From positions 1 through 64,000 of the forward strand of contig NZ_JARRAE010000005.1 in NCBI RefSeq assembly GCF_030376605.1: 64,000 bases of DNA, read 5' to 3'. Of this stretch, positions 8,203 through 17,659 are shown in pieces (positions within the stretch are counted from its first letter, which is position 1; each line of letters begins with the position of its first letter). This DNA comes from Pseudochrobactrum sp. sp1633 (GTDB lineage Bacteria; Pseudomonadota; Alphaproteobacteria; Rhizobiales; Rhizobiaceae). The position numbers and the translations under genes were made by a program. Under the pieces are notes generated by a model. It had not been told where the DNA came from, searched no databases, and was given only the letters and a program-made list of their open reading frames with translations.

Positions 8203-9243
8203 ATGTCCAGCAAAACGCCATCACCTTCCGTCAAACGGCCTTCTCCTCTGCTCTTTGCCTTGCTGATTGTTTTAGTCCTGCTATCCGTTCCGCTGGTGCT
8301 GGGCTTTTTCGGTCGTGTTCATCCGGCACTAGACAGTTTTGCGCATTTTCGTGCGCATATTGCAGCGCTTATGGCTATCGGCGGAATTATTCTGCTTTTC
8401 ACCAGCCTGCGTCGTGAAGCGGCAATGGTAACGCTGCTCGGCCTCAGCGCCTTCTCAACCACTGTAAACTGGTCTGGTGAGGCAAAACCCGCAGTAGCGG
8501 AAACCGATGCGGTCACCTACCGGCTGATGCAGATTAATCTTTTACAGAATAACGCCGATCCTAAAGCCTTGCTGCAAGCCGTTGCGCGCAACAAGCCTGA
8601 TATCATTACCTATCAGGAAGGGTCTGAGCAGTGGCAGCCTTGGCTCAAGACATTGGAAGGCAGCTATCCTTACCGCCACCAATGCGGTTCTCTGCCGAAA
8701 AAATGGGGCGTTGGCATTCTGTCACGTCGTCCTTTCGCCGATTTTGGCACACCTGTCTGCACTGGTGACGGTGTTCTGGCGACAGCACTCGTTAACTTAA
8801 GCGGCACCAATGTGCTGGTTTCGTCGCTGCATCAGTCTTGGCCGTGGCCTTTTAAACAAGTGCAGCAATTTGAGATGCTGCGCCCTGCATTGGAGCCGAT
8901 GGCCAATCCTCATGGTATTCCGGTAATCATTGCCGGTGATTTCAATGCTGCGCCGTGGAGCACCAATCTGCGCCAGTACGAAATGCTCACCGAAACCAAG
9001 CGCATTGCCGGTGCAGGCCCAACATGGCTGACCACCCGCCTGCCGGACGCATTGCGCCCGTGGATCGGGTTGCCGATTGACCATATTCTCATCAATGAAA
9101 CAGTAACGATGCGCAGTATCCGCACCGGTGAACCTATCGGGTCGGATCATCAGCCTTTATTGCTGGAATTTTCAGTTCCGGCTTCTGCATCCGAGCCTGT
9201 GGAAGACAGCCCACAGCCTGCTCCGAACGCAGTCAGCATCTGA
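8203..9243 (+). CDS. Membrane-anchored endonuclease/exonuclease/phosphatase family protein
   Basis: The 346-residue protein has two or three N-terminal membrane helices (about 16-36, 48-65 and 70-85), then an EEP-fold domain facing the periplasm. Metal and catalytic motifs are visible: QINLLQNN, the QEGSEQW glutamate, GDFNAAPW (Asp246 and Asn248), DHILIN, and the terminal SDHQPLL (Asp-His about 315-316). The family includes nucleases and phospholipases; membrane-bound forms like this are common in alphaproteobacteria and their substrate is not known. It is flanked by terminators on both sides, so it is monocistronic. Confidence 0.88.
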   Translation: MSSKTPSPSVKRPSPLLFALLIVLVLLSVPLVLGFFGRVHPALDSFAHFRAHIAALMAIGGIILLFTSLRREAAMVTLLGLSAFSTTVNWSGEAKPAVAETDAVTYRLMQINLLQNNADPKALLQAVARNKPDIITYQEGSEQWQPWLKTLEGSYPYRHQCGSLPKKWGVGILSRRPFADFGTPVCTGDGVLATALVNLSGTNVLVSSLHQSWPWPFKQVQQFEMLRPALEPMANPHGIPVIIAGDFNAAPWSTNLRQYEMLTETKRIAGAGPTWLTTRLPDALRPWIGLPIDHILINETVTMRSIRTGEPIGSDHQPLLLEFSVPASASEPVEDSPQPAPNAVSI

Positions 9244-9258
9244 CACTGATTTCTTAAT

Positions 9259-9290
9259 AAAAAACGGCGCCCCGAAAGGCGCCGTTTTTT
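9259..9290. terminator. Bidirectional terminator
   Basis: A 13-bp perfect stem, A6 then CGGCGCC (9259-9271) pairing with GGCGCCG then T6 (9278-9290), sits between the convergent EEP and etfD genes. It gives a T-run on both strands. Confidence 0.95.
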
Positions 9291-9297
9291 ATTAATA

Positions 9298-10965
9298 TTA
9301 CATATTTGCGTAAACCGGTCCCTCTCCACCTTGCGGAGTGACCCAGTTGATATTCTGGTTCGGGTCTTTGATATCGCAGGTTTTGCAATGCACGCAGTTC
9401 TGCGCATTGATGACGTAAGTTTCCTTGCCGTCCTTCTCAACCCACTCATAAACACCCGCAGGGCAATAGCGTGTTGAAGGCCCGCCAAACACATCATGTT
9501 CAGATTTCAGCTGCAGTTCCAGATTTTTAACCTGCAAGTGAACCGGCTGATCTTCCTCATGATTGGTGCTCGACAGGAAGACCGATGACAAGCGATCAAA
9601 ACTCACCACACCATCCGGCTTCGGATAGCTGATTGGCTTATGTTTAGCTGCCGGTTCAAGCGAAGCCGCATCGGTTTTGCCATGTTTGAGCGTTCCGAAG
9701 AAGGAGAAACCGAACAACTGGTTTGTCCACATATCCAGACCACCCAGTGCCACACCAATAATGGTGCCGAATTTCGACCACAGCGGCTTCACATTGCGAA
9801 CGCGCTTCAGGTCTTTGCCGATAGCGCTGTCGCGCCATTCGTTTTCAATGCCAATCACTTCATCATTGGTACGACCGGCAGCAATCGCTTCCGCAACCTT
9901 ATCCGCAGCCAGAATGCCTGACAGCACCGCATTATGCGAGCCTTTGATACGCGGTACGTTAACGAAACCGGCTGCACAACCGATCAGAGCGCCGCCCGGG
10001 AAGGTCAGCTTCGGCACAGACTGCCAGCCACCTTCGGTAATCGCACGCGCACCATAAGAAATGCGCTTGGCACCTTCAAAGGTCGGTCGGATCGTCGGAT
10101 GTGTCTTGTAACGCTGGAACTCTTCAAACGGCGACAAATACGGATTCTTGTAGTTGAGATGCACCACAAATCCGACAGCCACCAGATTATCTTCCAGATG
10201 ATACAGGAATGAGCCGCCACCCGTTTTCAAATCCAGCGGCCAACCGAAAGAGTGCTGCACCAGACCCGGCTTGCTCTTCGACGGATCAATCTGCCAGAGT
10301 TCTTTCAGGCCGATACCAAATTTGGCCGGTTCACGGCCTTCATCCAGCTTGTATTTTGCAATGACCTGCTTGGAGAGCGAGCCGCGTGCACCTTCTGCAA
10401 ACAACACATATTTGCCATGCAGTTCCATGCCGCGGGTGTAATTCGGACCCGGCTCGCCATTGCGCTCAACGCCCATATCACCGGTCGCAACACCTGTAAC
10501 TGCACCAGCCTCATTATAAAGCACTTCCGCGGCAGCAAAGCCCGGATAGATTTCCACGCCGAGATTTTCCGCATGGGTCGCGAGCCAACGCGCCACATTG
10601 CCCAGCGACACAATATAGTTGCCGTGATTATTCATCAGCGGTGGCATTGCGAAGTTTGGCAGTCTTACAGAACCCGCAGGCCCCAGCACCAAAAACTGGT
10701 CATCTGTCACCTGTGTTTTGAAAGGATGATCGCTCTCTTCGCGCCAATTTGGCAGCAGCTTGTCGATACCAACAGGATCAACAACAGCGCCGGACAGAAT
10801 ATGCGCACCGACCTCACCGCCCTTTTCCAGAACGACGACAGAAAGCTCAGGATTAACCTGTTTCAAGCGGATCGCAGCAGCAAGACCGGCAGGACCGGCG
10901 CCGACGATCACAACGTCGAACTCCATACTTTCGCGTGGTTCAGGGAGTTCGTTTGCGTCGCTCAT
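9298..10965 (-). CDS. etfD: Electron transfer flavoprotein-ubiquinone oxidoreductase
   Basis: This inner-membrane-associated flavoprotein passes electrons from reduced ETF (from acyl-CoA and branched-chain dehydrogenases) to ubiquinone. At 555 residues it is full length. The FAD-binding motif DVVIVGAGPAGLAAA lies at about 18-32. The 4Fe-4S site near the C-terminus has Cys501, Cys524, Cys527 and Cys530 followed by DP, the typical C-x22-C-x2-C-x2-C pattern. The ribosome-binding site GGAGGAATAA precedes the ATG. The promoter region is shared divergently with the uracil-DNA glycosylase and contains an ACGTTTACGT palindrome. Confidence 0.97.
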   Translation of the reverse strand: MSDANELPEPRESMEFDVVIVGAGPAGLAAAIRLKQVNPELSVVVLEKGGEVGAHILSGAVVDPVGIDKLLPNWREESDHPFKTQVTDDQFLVLGPAGSVRLPNFAMPPLMNNHGNYIVSLGNVARWLATHAENLGVEIYPGFAAAEVLYNEAGAVTGVATGDMGVERNGEPGPNYTRGMELHGKYVLFAEGARGSLSKQVIAKYKLDEGREPAKFGIGLKELWQIDPSKSKPGLVQHSFGWPLDLKTGGGSFLYHLEDNLVAVGFVVHLNYKNPYLSPFEEFQRYKTHPTIRPTFEGAKRISYGARAITEGGWQSVPKLTFPGGALIGCAAGFVNVPRIKGSHNAVLSGILAADKVAEAIAAGRTNDEVIGIENEWRDSAIGKDLKRVRNVKPLWSKFGTIIGVALGGLDMWTNQLFGFSFFGTLKHGKTDAASLEPAAKHKPISYPKPDGVVSFDRLSSVFLSSTNHEEDQPVHLQVKNLELQLKSEHDVFGGPSTRYCPAGVYEWVEKDGKETYVINAQNCVHCKTCDIKDPNQNINWVTPQGGEGPVYANM

Positions 10966-11321
10966 TTATTCCTCCATAGCATCGGGCGTAGGATCGGGTT
11001 CCCGTTATTATAATCTGGAGCGTGTCACGTTTATTATATTCATCGCGCCCGCCCTGTTTTTAGTCCGTCACATTATCGTGGCCATCAATGGACTTTGAAA
11101 TGCTTTACTCACCCTGATACAGGGTTGTAACACAGTTCAAATGCGTCCTATTGTCCAAAATCGCCGCAGATCATGACGTTTGTTCACTAACAGATCACAA
11201 TAATATTGACGTTTACGTCAATGTAAATGGTTTTTATACAAGCGTTCCCGAAAGCCCTTGCCAAAGCCCTGACAATTTGCGACCTCAGAGCTGTAAACAA
11301 GCCTTAAACCGGAAAAATCGT
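10966..11321. promoter_or_regulatory. 356-bp divergent promoter region with TTGACGTTTACGTCAA
   Basis: No gene is seen. The region contains the perfect-armed inverted repeat TTGACG-TTTA-CGTCAA (11206-11221), overlapped by TTTACG-TCAA-TGTAAA (11212-11227), and a short palindrome CGTGTCACG (11021-11029) near etfD. The ACGT-TT-ACGT core resembles MerR-family LiuR-type boxes as I recall them, which control branched-chain amino acid and fatty acid catabolism. Use by etfD is inference, because the site lies about 240 bp from its start. Confidence 0.45.
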
Positions 11322-12215
11322 GTGTCAGACACTGCAATAACAGCCAATTGGGAAGATCTGATTCGCTTTTATGCGGAGGCCGGAGTTGATTGCGCGCTCA
11401 GTGATGAGCCTGTTGACCGGTTTACTGAGGCTGCAACACAACCAAATCGCACTGCTCTGCCTGACAACCGTGCGCGCAATAATACGCCGATACAGGCCGG
11501 TTCTGCGCAACCAGCACCGCGTAAAGAGAATACGCCGTCTGCTCTTCAGCCGCAAAAACAACAAGCTGCCAGCAATATTGCCGCGCAAGCCACTATTGCA
11601 CCGGAAGTCCTGCTGCAAGAAGCCCGTAAACTTGCGGCCAGCGCCACCGACCTGACTGCATTGCAGCAGGCTATGACAGGTTTTGATGGCTGCCGCCTGA
11701 AATTTACTGCCAAGAATATTTGCTTTGCTGACGGCTCTGCCGGTGCTGCTCTGATGGTTATCGGCGATGCCCCGGGGCGTGATGATGATCTGGAGGGCGT
11801 TCCTTTTTCAGGGCCTGCCGGACAAATGCTCAACCGCATTCTCGCAGCAATCAATCTCACGCGCGAACAGGCTTATCTTGCCAATACACTCCCTTGGCGG
11901 CCACCTGGCAATCGCCCTGCAACTCCGCTGGAGCTTGATTTATGCCGTCCGTTTCTTGACCGGCAGATTGAACTGGTTGCACCAAAAGTGATTGTAGCGC
12001 TGGGCGATCCTGCGGCAAAGGCACTGACCGGCTCCCGTGAGCCGATCTATAAGTTGCGTGGTAACTGGCACAGCCTCACCACAGCAAACGGGCAATCCGT
12101 TGCCATTATGCCAAGCTTGCATCCCGACTATTTGTTACGCACGCCTGCCCAAAAGCGCTTTGCGTGGGAGGACTGGCTGATGGTCAAAATGCGACTGGAA
12201 AATACAGCAGGCTGA
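11322..12215 (+). CDS. Uracil-DNA glycosylase, family 4-like
   Basis: It removes uracil from DNA in base excision repair. I take the GTG at 11322 (product VSDTAITANWEDLIRFYAEAG..., 297 residues) as the start, because the upstream in-frame sequence from 11151 looks like promoter and not protein. The N-terminal 100 residues are a low-complexity linker. The catalytic domain has GDAPGRDDD (motif 1, usually GEAPG), PFSGPAGQMLNRIL, the YLANTLPWRPPGNR segment, KVIVALGDPAA and the SLHPDYLL motif. The CxxC that begins the 4Fe-4S ligand set in classical family 4 enzymes is not seen; only single cysteines are present (GCRLKFTAKNICF). This variant is probably typical of rhizobial homologues, by my recollection. 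Confidence 0.85.
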   Translation: MSDTAITANWEDLIRFYAEAGVDCALSDEPVDRFTEAATQPNRTALPDNRARNNTPIQAGSAQPAPRKENTPSALQPQKQQAASNIAAQATIAPEVLLQEARKLAASATDLTALQQAMTGFDGCRLKFTAKNICFADGSAGAALMVIGDAPGRDDDLEGVPFSGPAGQMLNRILAAINLTREQAYLANTLPWRPPGNRPATPLELDLCRPFLDRQIELVAPKVIVALGDPAAKALTGSREPIYKLRGNWHSLTTANGQSVAIMPSLHPDYLLRTPAQKRFAWEDWLMVKMRLENTAG

Positions 12216-12268
12216 GCACCAGCCAGCCATGCTTAATTGCGACACGAACTATCCGCAAAGAAGAATTT

Positions 12269-12303
12269 CATCACAGGCAGAAAATGGCAGTATCCCTGTG
12301 ATG
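12269..12303 (+). terminator. Possible terminator after the uracil-DNA glycosylase gene
   Basis: A 9-bp stem (CATCACAGG at 12269-12277 with 12295-12303) with a 17-nt loop is followed by only a short T-rich stretch (GATTTT). Weak. Confidence 0.35.
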
Positions 12304-12381
12304 GATTTTGCAATAAAGCGTCGCTGATTAAACTCATCTTATGAATGAGAAGCCGTTTAAACTCTATATCCGGACAAGTCT

Positions 12382-13671
12382 ATGCCAGCTCAGTTGTTGC
12401 CGATTACAGCGCTTCTTTTCAGCACGCTGCTGATGCTTATGGCCGGTGGTCTGGCAGGGCTGTTACTGCCTATCCGTGCCGGTATGGAGGGATGGTCAAC
12501 AATCACAATCGGCTGGATGGGAACATTCTATTCCCTCGCCTTTACCATCGGTTGTCTGGTGGTGCCTATTTTTGTGCGCAATGTCGGTCACGTTCGGGTT
12601 TTTACCGTTCTGCTGACCATTCTCGGCATGTCGCTTTTGCTGCATTCCCTCATCATCGACCCGATTGCATGGATGGCATTTCGCGGTCTGGCAGGTTTCT
12701 CGCTGGCAGGCGGCTATATGGTGGTGGAAAGCTGGCTGAACGAACGCGTCAACAATGACAGTCGCGGCATGATTTTCTCCGTCTATATGATCACCACCAT
12801 GATCGGCACCATGTCTGGTCAGTATATTCTGCCGTTTGGTGATCCTTCCACGCAGACGCTGTTTATTATCTGCACCCTGATCTACAGTTTTGCTTTGATC
12901 CCGACCGCCCTGTCGCGCGCGGAATCCCCTAAGCCGCTGACACAGGTCTCGCTTGATATTAAAGGGCTTTACAGACGCTCGCCTGCTGCCGTTGTCGGTT
13001 CGCTTATCTCCGGCATTATTGCAGGCTCATGGAATATTCTTGCCCCGATTTACGGCCAAATGAACGGACTTCATAATTTAAGCATCGCAACCATGCTGGT
13101 AACAGCCATGATCGGCGGAGCGATTTTTCAATATCCGCTGGGGCGCGTCTCGGACTTTGTCGATCGTCGTTACATTATGGTGCTGAGCGGTATCATCGGC
13201 GTTATCCTGTCTCTGGTTTTAGCGCAATTTTCTCCGGCCGATGGTTTCAGCGGTTATATGGTCATTTTCCTTATGGGCGCAGTGCTGTTTCCGATTTACA
13301 GCCTCAATGTTGCTCATGCCAATGATTATGCGGAAGCCAATGAATTCGTTAAAATCTCCGGTGGCCTGCTGATCGTTTACGGCGTGGGCAATATGATCGG
13401 CCCGCAGATTGCAGCACGCATGATAGAGAGTTTCGGCAAATCCGGCATGCCACTCACATTAATCATCTGTTTTGCTGCCTACGGCCTGCACGCCCTGTGG
13501 CGCATCAGCCTGCGTGAACGCCCTGCCATCAGCGATCAGAAAACCGAGTTCAAATATCAGGCGACCAAGAACATCAACACACCTGAAAGTTATCAGATGG
13601 ATCCGCGCAGCGATGTACCGGAGGACGATACTCCTCCAGAAGATACGCCAACAGAAAACATGAAGGACTGA
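12382..13671 (+). CDS. MFS transporter, YcaD-like
   Basis: The 429-residue protein has twelve hydrophobic segments. The usual MFS loop-2 region is replaced by the variant seen in the YcaD group (IRAGMEGWSTITIGWMGTFYS, then VRNVGHVRVF). The motif GYMVVESWLNERV in helix 5 is typical of that group. The cytoplasmic tail (about 385-429) is acidic and Pro/Thr-rich. The substrate cannot be inferred. The stop codon lies only 5 bp from the stop of the oppositely oriented EamA transporter, with no terminator between them. Confidence 0.88.
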   Translation: MPAQLLPITALLFSTLLMLMAGGLAGLLLPIRAGMEGWSTITIGWMGTFYSLAFTIGCLVVPIFVRNVGHVRVFTVLLTILGMSLLLHSLIIDPIAWMAFRGLAGFSLAGGYMVVESWLNERVNNDSRGMIFSVYMITTMIGTMSGQYILPFGDPSTQTLFIICTLIYSFALIPTALSRAESPKPLTQVSLDIKGLYRRSPAAVVGSLISGIIAGSWNILAPIYGQMNGLHNLSIATMLVTAMIGGAIFQYPLGRVSDFVDRRYIMVLSGIIGVILSLVLAQFSPADGFSGYMVIFLMGAVLFPIYSLNVAHANDYAEANEFVKISGGLLIVYGVGNMIGPQIAARMIESFGKSGMPLTLIICFAAYGLHALWRISLRERPAISDQKTEFKYQATKNINTPESYQMDPRSDVPEDDTPPEDTPTENMKD

Positions 13672-13676
13672 GGTTC

Positions 13677-14633
13677 TCAGTGCCTTCTCAGTTTTCTGCC
13701 GGATAATTTATGCTCACGGAAAATAATAAAAATGCCCGCAGCAATCACAATGACGCTGCCGATCAGCATTTGCATTGTCGGCACATCGCCGAAAACCACG
13801 TAGCCGATACCAAGCCCCAGCAACATTGACGTATACTCAAACGGAGCAATGGTCGACATTTCCGCATGGCGGTAGCACTCGGTCAGAAAAATTTGCGCGA
13901 TACCACCGGCAAATCCGGCGGCAACCAAAAGTGCCAGCTGCCACATCTGCGGCACAACCCAGCCAAAGGGGATTGTAAACAGCGCAATAATCGTCGAGGT
14001 CAGAGAAAAATAGATCACAATTGTTGCTGTGCGCTCATGCTTGACCAACTTGCGCACCAACATCATCGCCACAGCCGATGACAGCGCAGCAATCAGCGCG
14101 AACACGGCCCCTACAGCTTCACCGTGACTAAAATTACCGCTGGAAAACAGGCTGAGTCGCGGCCAGACAATAATCACCACGCCGACAAAGCCGATCAGCA
14201 CCGCGCTCCAGCGATAGGCGCGCACCTGCTCTTTGAGGAACAAAGCACTCAGCACAACAATCATCAGCGGCGATGCATAGTTGATGGCGATACTTTCAGG
14301 CAAAGGCAGCAGCGTCAGCGCATAGAAGCCGCAGAGCATCGACATAACCCCGACCAGTCCGCGCCAGAAATGGCCGAAAATATCTGAGGTGACCATCGCG
14401 CCCTTCAATTGATGCGTATAGGCCAGATAGATAACAACCGGAAAAATCGCGAAGAAAGAACGGAAGAAAACCAGTTCTCCTGCCGGTATACCTTCAGCAG
14501 ATTTCAGCAGTGTCGACATCAGCACGAAAATGAAAACAGATGTCACTTTGCAGGCGATACCAAGCAACGGTCTTGGTTCAGCAGCAACGGCGGGTGTATC
14601 TGCCAAAGGCAGATGGCGCTCAGGGGCATTCAC
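13677..14633 (-). CDS. EamA/DMT family transporter
   Basis: The 318-residue inner-membrane protein has ten hydrophobic helices arranged as two EamA repeats (about 25-155 and 175-305). Typical segments are ELVFFRSFFAIFPVV in the first repeat, APFEYTSMLLGLGIGYVVFGDVPT in the second, and the final GSVIVIAAGIFII helix. The family exports metabolites such as amino acids; the substrate is unknown here. The N-terminal 25 residues and the Arg-rich C-terminus are cytoplasmic. Confidence 0.88.
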   Translation of the reverse strand: MNAPERHLPLADTPAVAAEPRPLLGIACKVTSVFIFVLMSTLLKSAEGIPAGELVFFRSFFAIFPVVIYLAYTHQLKGAMVTSDIFGHFWRGLVGVMSMLCGFYALTLLPLPESIAINYASPLMIVVLSALFLKEQVRAYRWSAVLIGFVGVVIIVWPRLSLFSSGNFSHGEAVGAVFALIAALSSAVAMMLVRKLVKHERTATIVIYFSLTSTIIALFTIPFGWVVPQMWQLALLVAAGFAGGIAQIFLTECYRHAEMSTIAPFEYTSMLLGLGIGYVVFGDVPTMQMLIGSVIVIAAGIFIIFREHKLSGRKLRRH

Positions 14634-14920
14634 AATGAAAATTCCTCAACTGCCGTCGAATACGATACGGCAGACTCCCTCTTATTTTATGCAATTAGCA
14701 TAGCTGGTTGCAGGTCGTTTTCCAGTCCTATTTCATAGATTTCCGCTAAATTTCAAAAACTTTACTGCACAGAAACCGCGCTATAATTGTGATGGCGAAA
14801 CGGACATTTCATATTATCATTTTAAGCGATCAGCGGAATTTATTGTCACAGACAGTTTCACCTGACCGCGAAATGTTTTAGCTTCATCTCCATATGTTTT
14901 CAGTCAGTTCAGGAGCAGTT

Positions 14921-17560
14921 ATGCGTACCGATACAGGTCATGTCTTTCGCCTCGAAGATTACCGTCCGTCAGACTATCTGATACGCAAAACAGAACTGGA
15001 TTTTCAGCTTGATCCGGAAAAGACAATAGTCACCGCCCGCCTCACAATAGAGCGGCGCGAAGGTGCTTCACCGTCGGTGCCATTGGTGCTGGATGGCGAT
15101 GAGCTGAAACTGGTGAGTCTCAACATCAACGGAGCAACTGTTACGGATTATGTGGCGACACCTGAGCTACTCACCATCCGTTCACTGCCGCAAGACACGG
15201 TCTTCGTGCTTGATATTGTTACGGAAGTTAACCCGACAACGAACCGGCAGCTGATGGGGCTGTACCGTTCAAGCAATATCTATACGACCCAATGTGAGGC
15301 CGAGGGTTTTCGCCGTATCACCTATTTTCTTGACCGGCCGGATGTTCTCTCCGTTTACACCGTCCGCCTTGAGGTCGACAAACTTTCTGCACCGATCCTG
15401 CTTTCCAACGGTAATCTTCAAGACAGCGGTGATCTTGAGAATGGCCGCCATTATGCTCTGTGGCATGACCCGCATCCCAAGCCATCTTATCTCTTTGCGC
15501 TGGTCGCCGGTGATCTCGGCTCGATCAGTGACCGGTTCACCACACGCTCGGGCAGAGAGGTCGCGCTGAATATCTATGTCGAACATGGCAATGAGGCTCG
15601 CGCAACCTATGCGATGGATGCACTGAAACGCTCGATGCTCTGGGATGAAGAGGTCTATGGCCGCGAATATGATCTCGACATATTCAACATCGTTGCCGTG
15701 TCAGACTTCAATATGGGGGCGATGGAAAATAAAGGCCTGAACATCTTTAATGATAAATATGTTCTTGCCGATCCGCAGACCGCTACCGATACGGATTATG
15801 CCGGTATTGAAGCGGTCATTGCCCATGAATATTTCCACAACTGGACCGGCAACCGCATTACCTGCCGCGATTGGTTTCAGCTTTGCCTGAAAGAAGGCCT
15901 GACCGTTTATCGTGACCATGAGTTTTCCAGCGACATGCGCTCCCGTGCCGTGCATCGCATTGATGAGGTGAAAATTCTTAAAGCACAGCAATTTCCGGAA
16001 GACGGCGGCCCGCTTGCGCATCCTGTACGCCCGAAAGAATATCGCGAGATCAATAATTTCTACACGGCAACAGTCTATGAAAAAGGCAGCGAAGTCATTC
16101 GTATGCTGCGCACGATTATCGGCGACGAGAAGTTCTACAAAGGGCTGGATCTCTATTTCACCCGCCATGACGGCGATGCTGCAACGATTGAAGATTTTCT
16201 CAAAGTGTTTGAAGACGTGACAGAGCAATCTCTGGCACAATTTGCATTGTGGTATGATCAGGCGGGCACGCCACGCATCACTGTCAGTTCTGACTATGAT
16301 GCAAAAAGCCGGAGCCTGCGGCTGACGCTGGAGCAGAAGCTGGAACCAACGCCCGGCCAAAGCCACAAGCAGCCAATGCATATTCCGCTCAAATTCGCAC
16401 TGATCGGTGCAGATGGTCAGGATATCATCATCAGCGCTCATGATGGCGCCGGATTACAAGGTGATGTGCTACACCTGCGCGAAGCTTCGCAAAGCTGGAC
16501 ATTCTACAATATTGACGAAAAGCCTGTTCTGTCTCTGCTACGGGATTTTTCTGCTCCGGTGTACCTTGATCAGAAACTGAGCCGCGAGGAGCAGTTGTTT
16601 CTTGCACGTCATGACAGTGATGCCTTTGGCCGCTGGCAGGCGATCCATCATCTGATGAGCACGGCCATCATGGCCAATGTTGAAAATCTGCGCAAACAAA
16701 CACAAACAAAGTTTGATCCGGCTCTCGCAGAACTGCTGGCCGAGGTTGTGCAGGATGAGACATTGGATCATGCCTTCCGTGCTTTGTGCCTCAGCCTGCC
16801 GGATGAAGCAGATATTGCGCGCGAACTCGGCGATGATATTGACCCTGACCTTATCCGCAGCAGCAGAGAAGCCTTGCTTGCGGCCATTGCGAAACACAAT
16901 GCGCCGCTTTTCGCAAAATCCTATGATGCCCAGCAGGATGATGGTGCTTTCTCACCCGATGCAGCAAGTGCCGGTAAGCGCGCACTGAAAGCTGTGCTCC
17001 TGACTTACCTCGCCGTTTCTGATGAAGCTCCGGCACAGGTCTACGCTCAGTTCAGCCAGGCCGATAATATGACGGACAAACTCGCAGCACTGACCTTGCT
17101 GGTGCACCGCTTCTATGGTCATGACAATGCGACGCAAGCTTTGGCACAGTTTGAAAAAGACTACGGCAATGTACCGCTGGCAATGGACAAGTGGTTTGGT
17201 GTGCAGGCACGCCGCCCTGCTCCGGACACACTGGAAGCTGTGCAAAAACTGATGCTGCATCCGCTCTTCTCGCTCGACAATCCGAACCGCTGCCGCGCCT
17301 TGCTCGGCACTTTTGCAGCAAGCAATCCAACGGGCTTCAACCGGCAGGATGGCCGTACCTATGCATTTTTCACCAGTCTGATCCTGCAGATTGACCGTGA
17401 AAACCCGCAACTGGCCGCGCGCCTGCTGACCAGCCTGCGTTCATGGAAAACACTGGAACCGGTGCGACGGGAGCATCTTAAAACGGCATTGGAGACAATC
17501 GCGCAGGCAGAGAACCTCTCCGCAGATGTGCGTGACATTACGGAACGCATGCTGGCCTGA
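14921..17560 (+). CDS. pepN: Aminopeptidase N (M1 family)
   Basis: This cytoplasmic zinc aminopeptidase completes peptide degradation. I choose the ATG at 14921, which follows CAGGAGCAGTT, over the one at 14894; the product is then 879 residues, as usual for the proteobacterial PepN. The exopeptidase motif GAMENKG precedes the zinc site HEYFH at 302-306, with the third ligand Glu325. The C-terminal half is the helical bowl domain of gammaproteobacterial-type PepN. It is monocistronic and followed by the pleC promoter region. Confidence 0.97.
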   Translation: MRTDTGHVFRLEDYRPSDYLIRKTELDFQLDPEKTIVTARLTIERREGASPSVPLVLDGDELKLVSLNINGATVTDYVATPELLTIRSLPQDTVFVLDIVTEVNPTTNRQLMGLYRSSNIYTTQCEAEGFRRITYFLDRPDVLSVYTVRLEVDKLSAPILLSNGNLQDSGDLENGRHYALWHDPHPKPSYLFALVAGDLGSISDRFTTRSGREVALNIYVEHGNEARATYAMDALKRSMLWDEEVYGREYDLDIFNIVAVSDFNMGAMENKGLNIFNDKYVLADPQTATDTDYAGIEAVIAHEYFHNWTGNRITCRDWFQLCLKEGLTVYRDHEFSSDMRSRAVHRIDEVKILKAQQFPEDGGPLAHPVRPKEYREINNFYTATVYEKGSEVIRMLRTIIGDEKFYKGLDLYFTRHDGDAATIEDFLKVFEDVTEQSLAQFALWYDQAGTPRITVSSDYDAKSRSLRLTLEQKLEPTPGQSHKQPMHIPLKFALIGADGQDIIISAHDGAGLQGDVLHLREASQSWTFYNIDEKPVLSLLRDFSAPVYLDQKLSREEQLFLARHDSDAFGRWQAIHHLMSTAIMANVENLRKQTQTKFDPALAELLAEVVQDETLDHAFRALCLSLPDEADIARELGDDIDPDLIRSSREALLAAIAKHNAPLFAKSYDAQQDDGAFSPDAASAGKRALKAVLLTYLAVSDEAPAQVYAQFSQADNMTDKLAALTLLVHRFYGHDNATQALAQFEKDYGNVPLAMDKWFGVQARRPAPDTLEAVQKLMLHPLFSLDNPNRCRALLGTFAASNPTGFNRQDGRTYAFFTSLILQIDRENPQLAARLLTSLRSWKTLEPVRREHLKTALETIAQAENLSADVRDITERMLA

Positions 17561-17623
17561 TAAATGAGCTCCGCTTGCATGCTCTAAAAAGAACATATTT
17601 TTCCCTGATAAATTAATCAGAGA

Positions 17624-17659
17624 CAGACATGATTTTGAATCAAATCAGAATCATGTCTG
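17624..17659. terminator. Hairpin after pepN, possible terminator
   Basis: The inverted repeat CAGACATGATT (17624-17634) pairs with 17649-17659 around a 14-nt loop. No clean T-run follows. The loop and right arm also contain the first GAATC pair of the cluster upstream of pleC, so a regulatory role is equally possible. Confidence 0.35.

Noticed and set aside
15701-16441. 246-codon minus-strand ORF within pepN
   Set aside because: Antisense to the catalytic domain of aminopeptidase N; Cys- and Phe-rich composition typical of a shadow frame.
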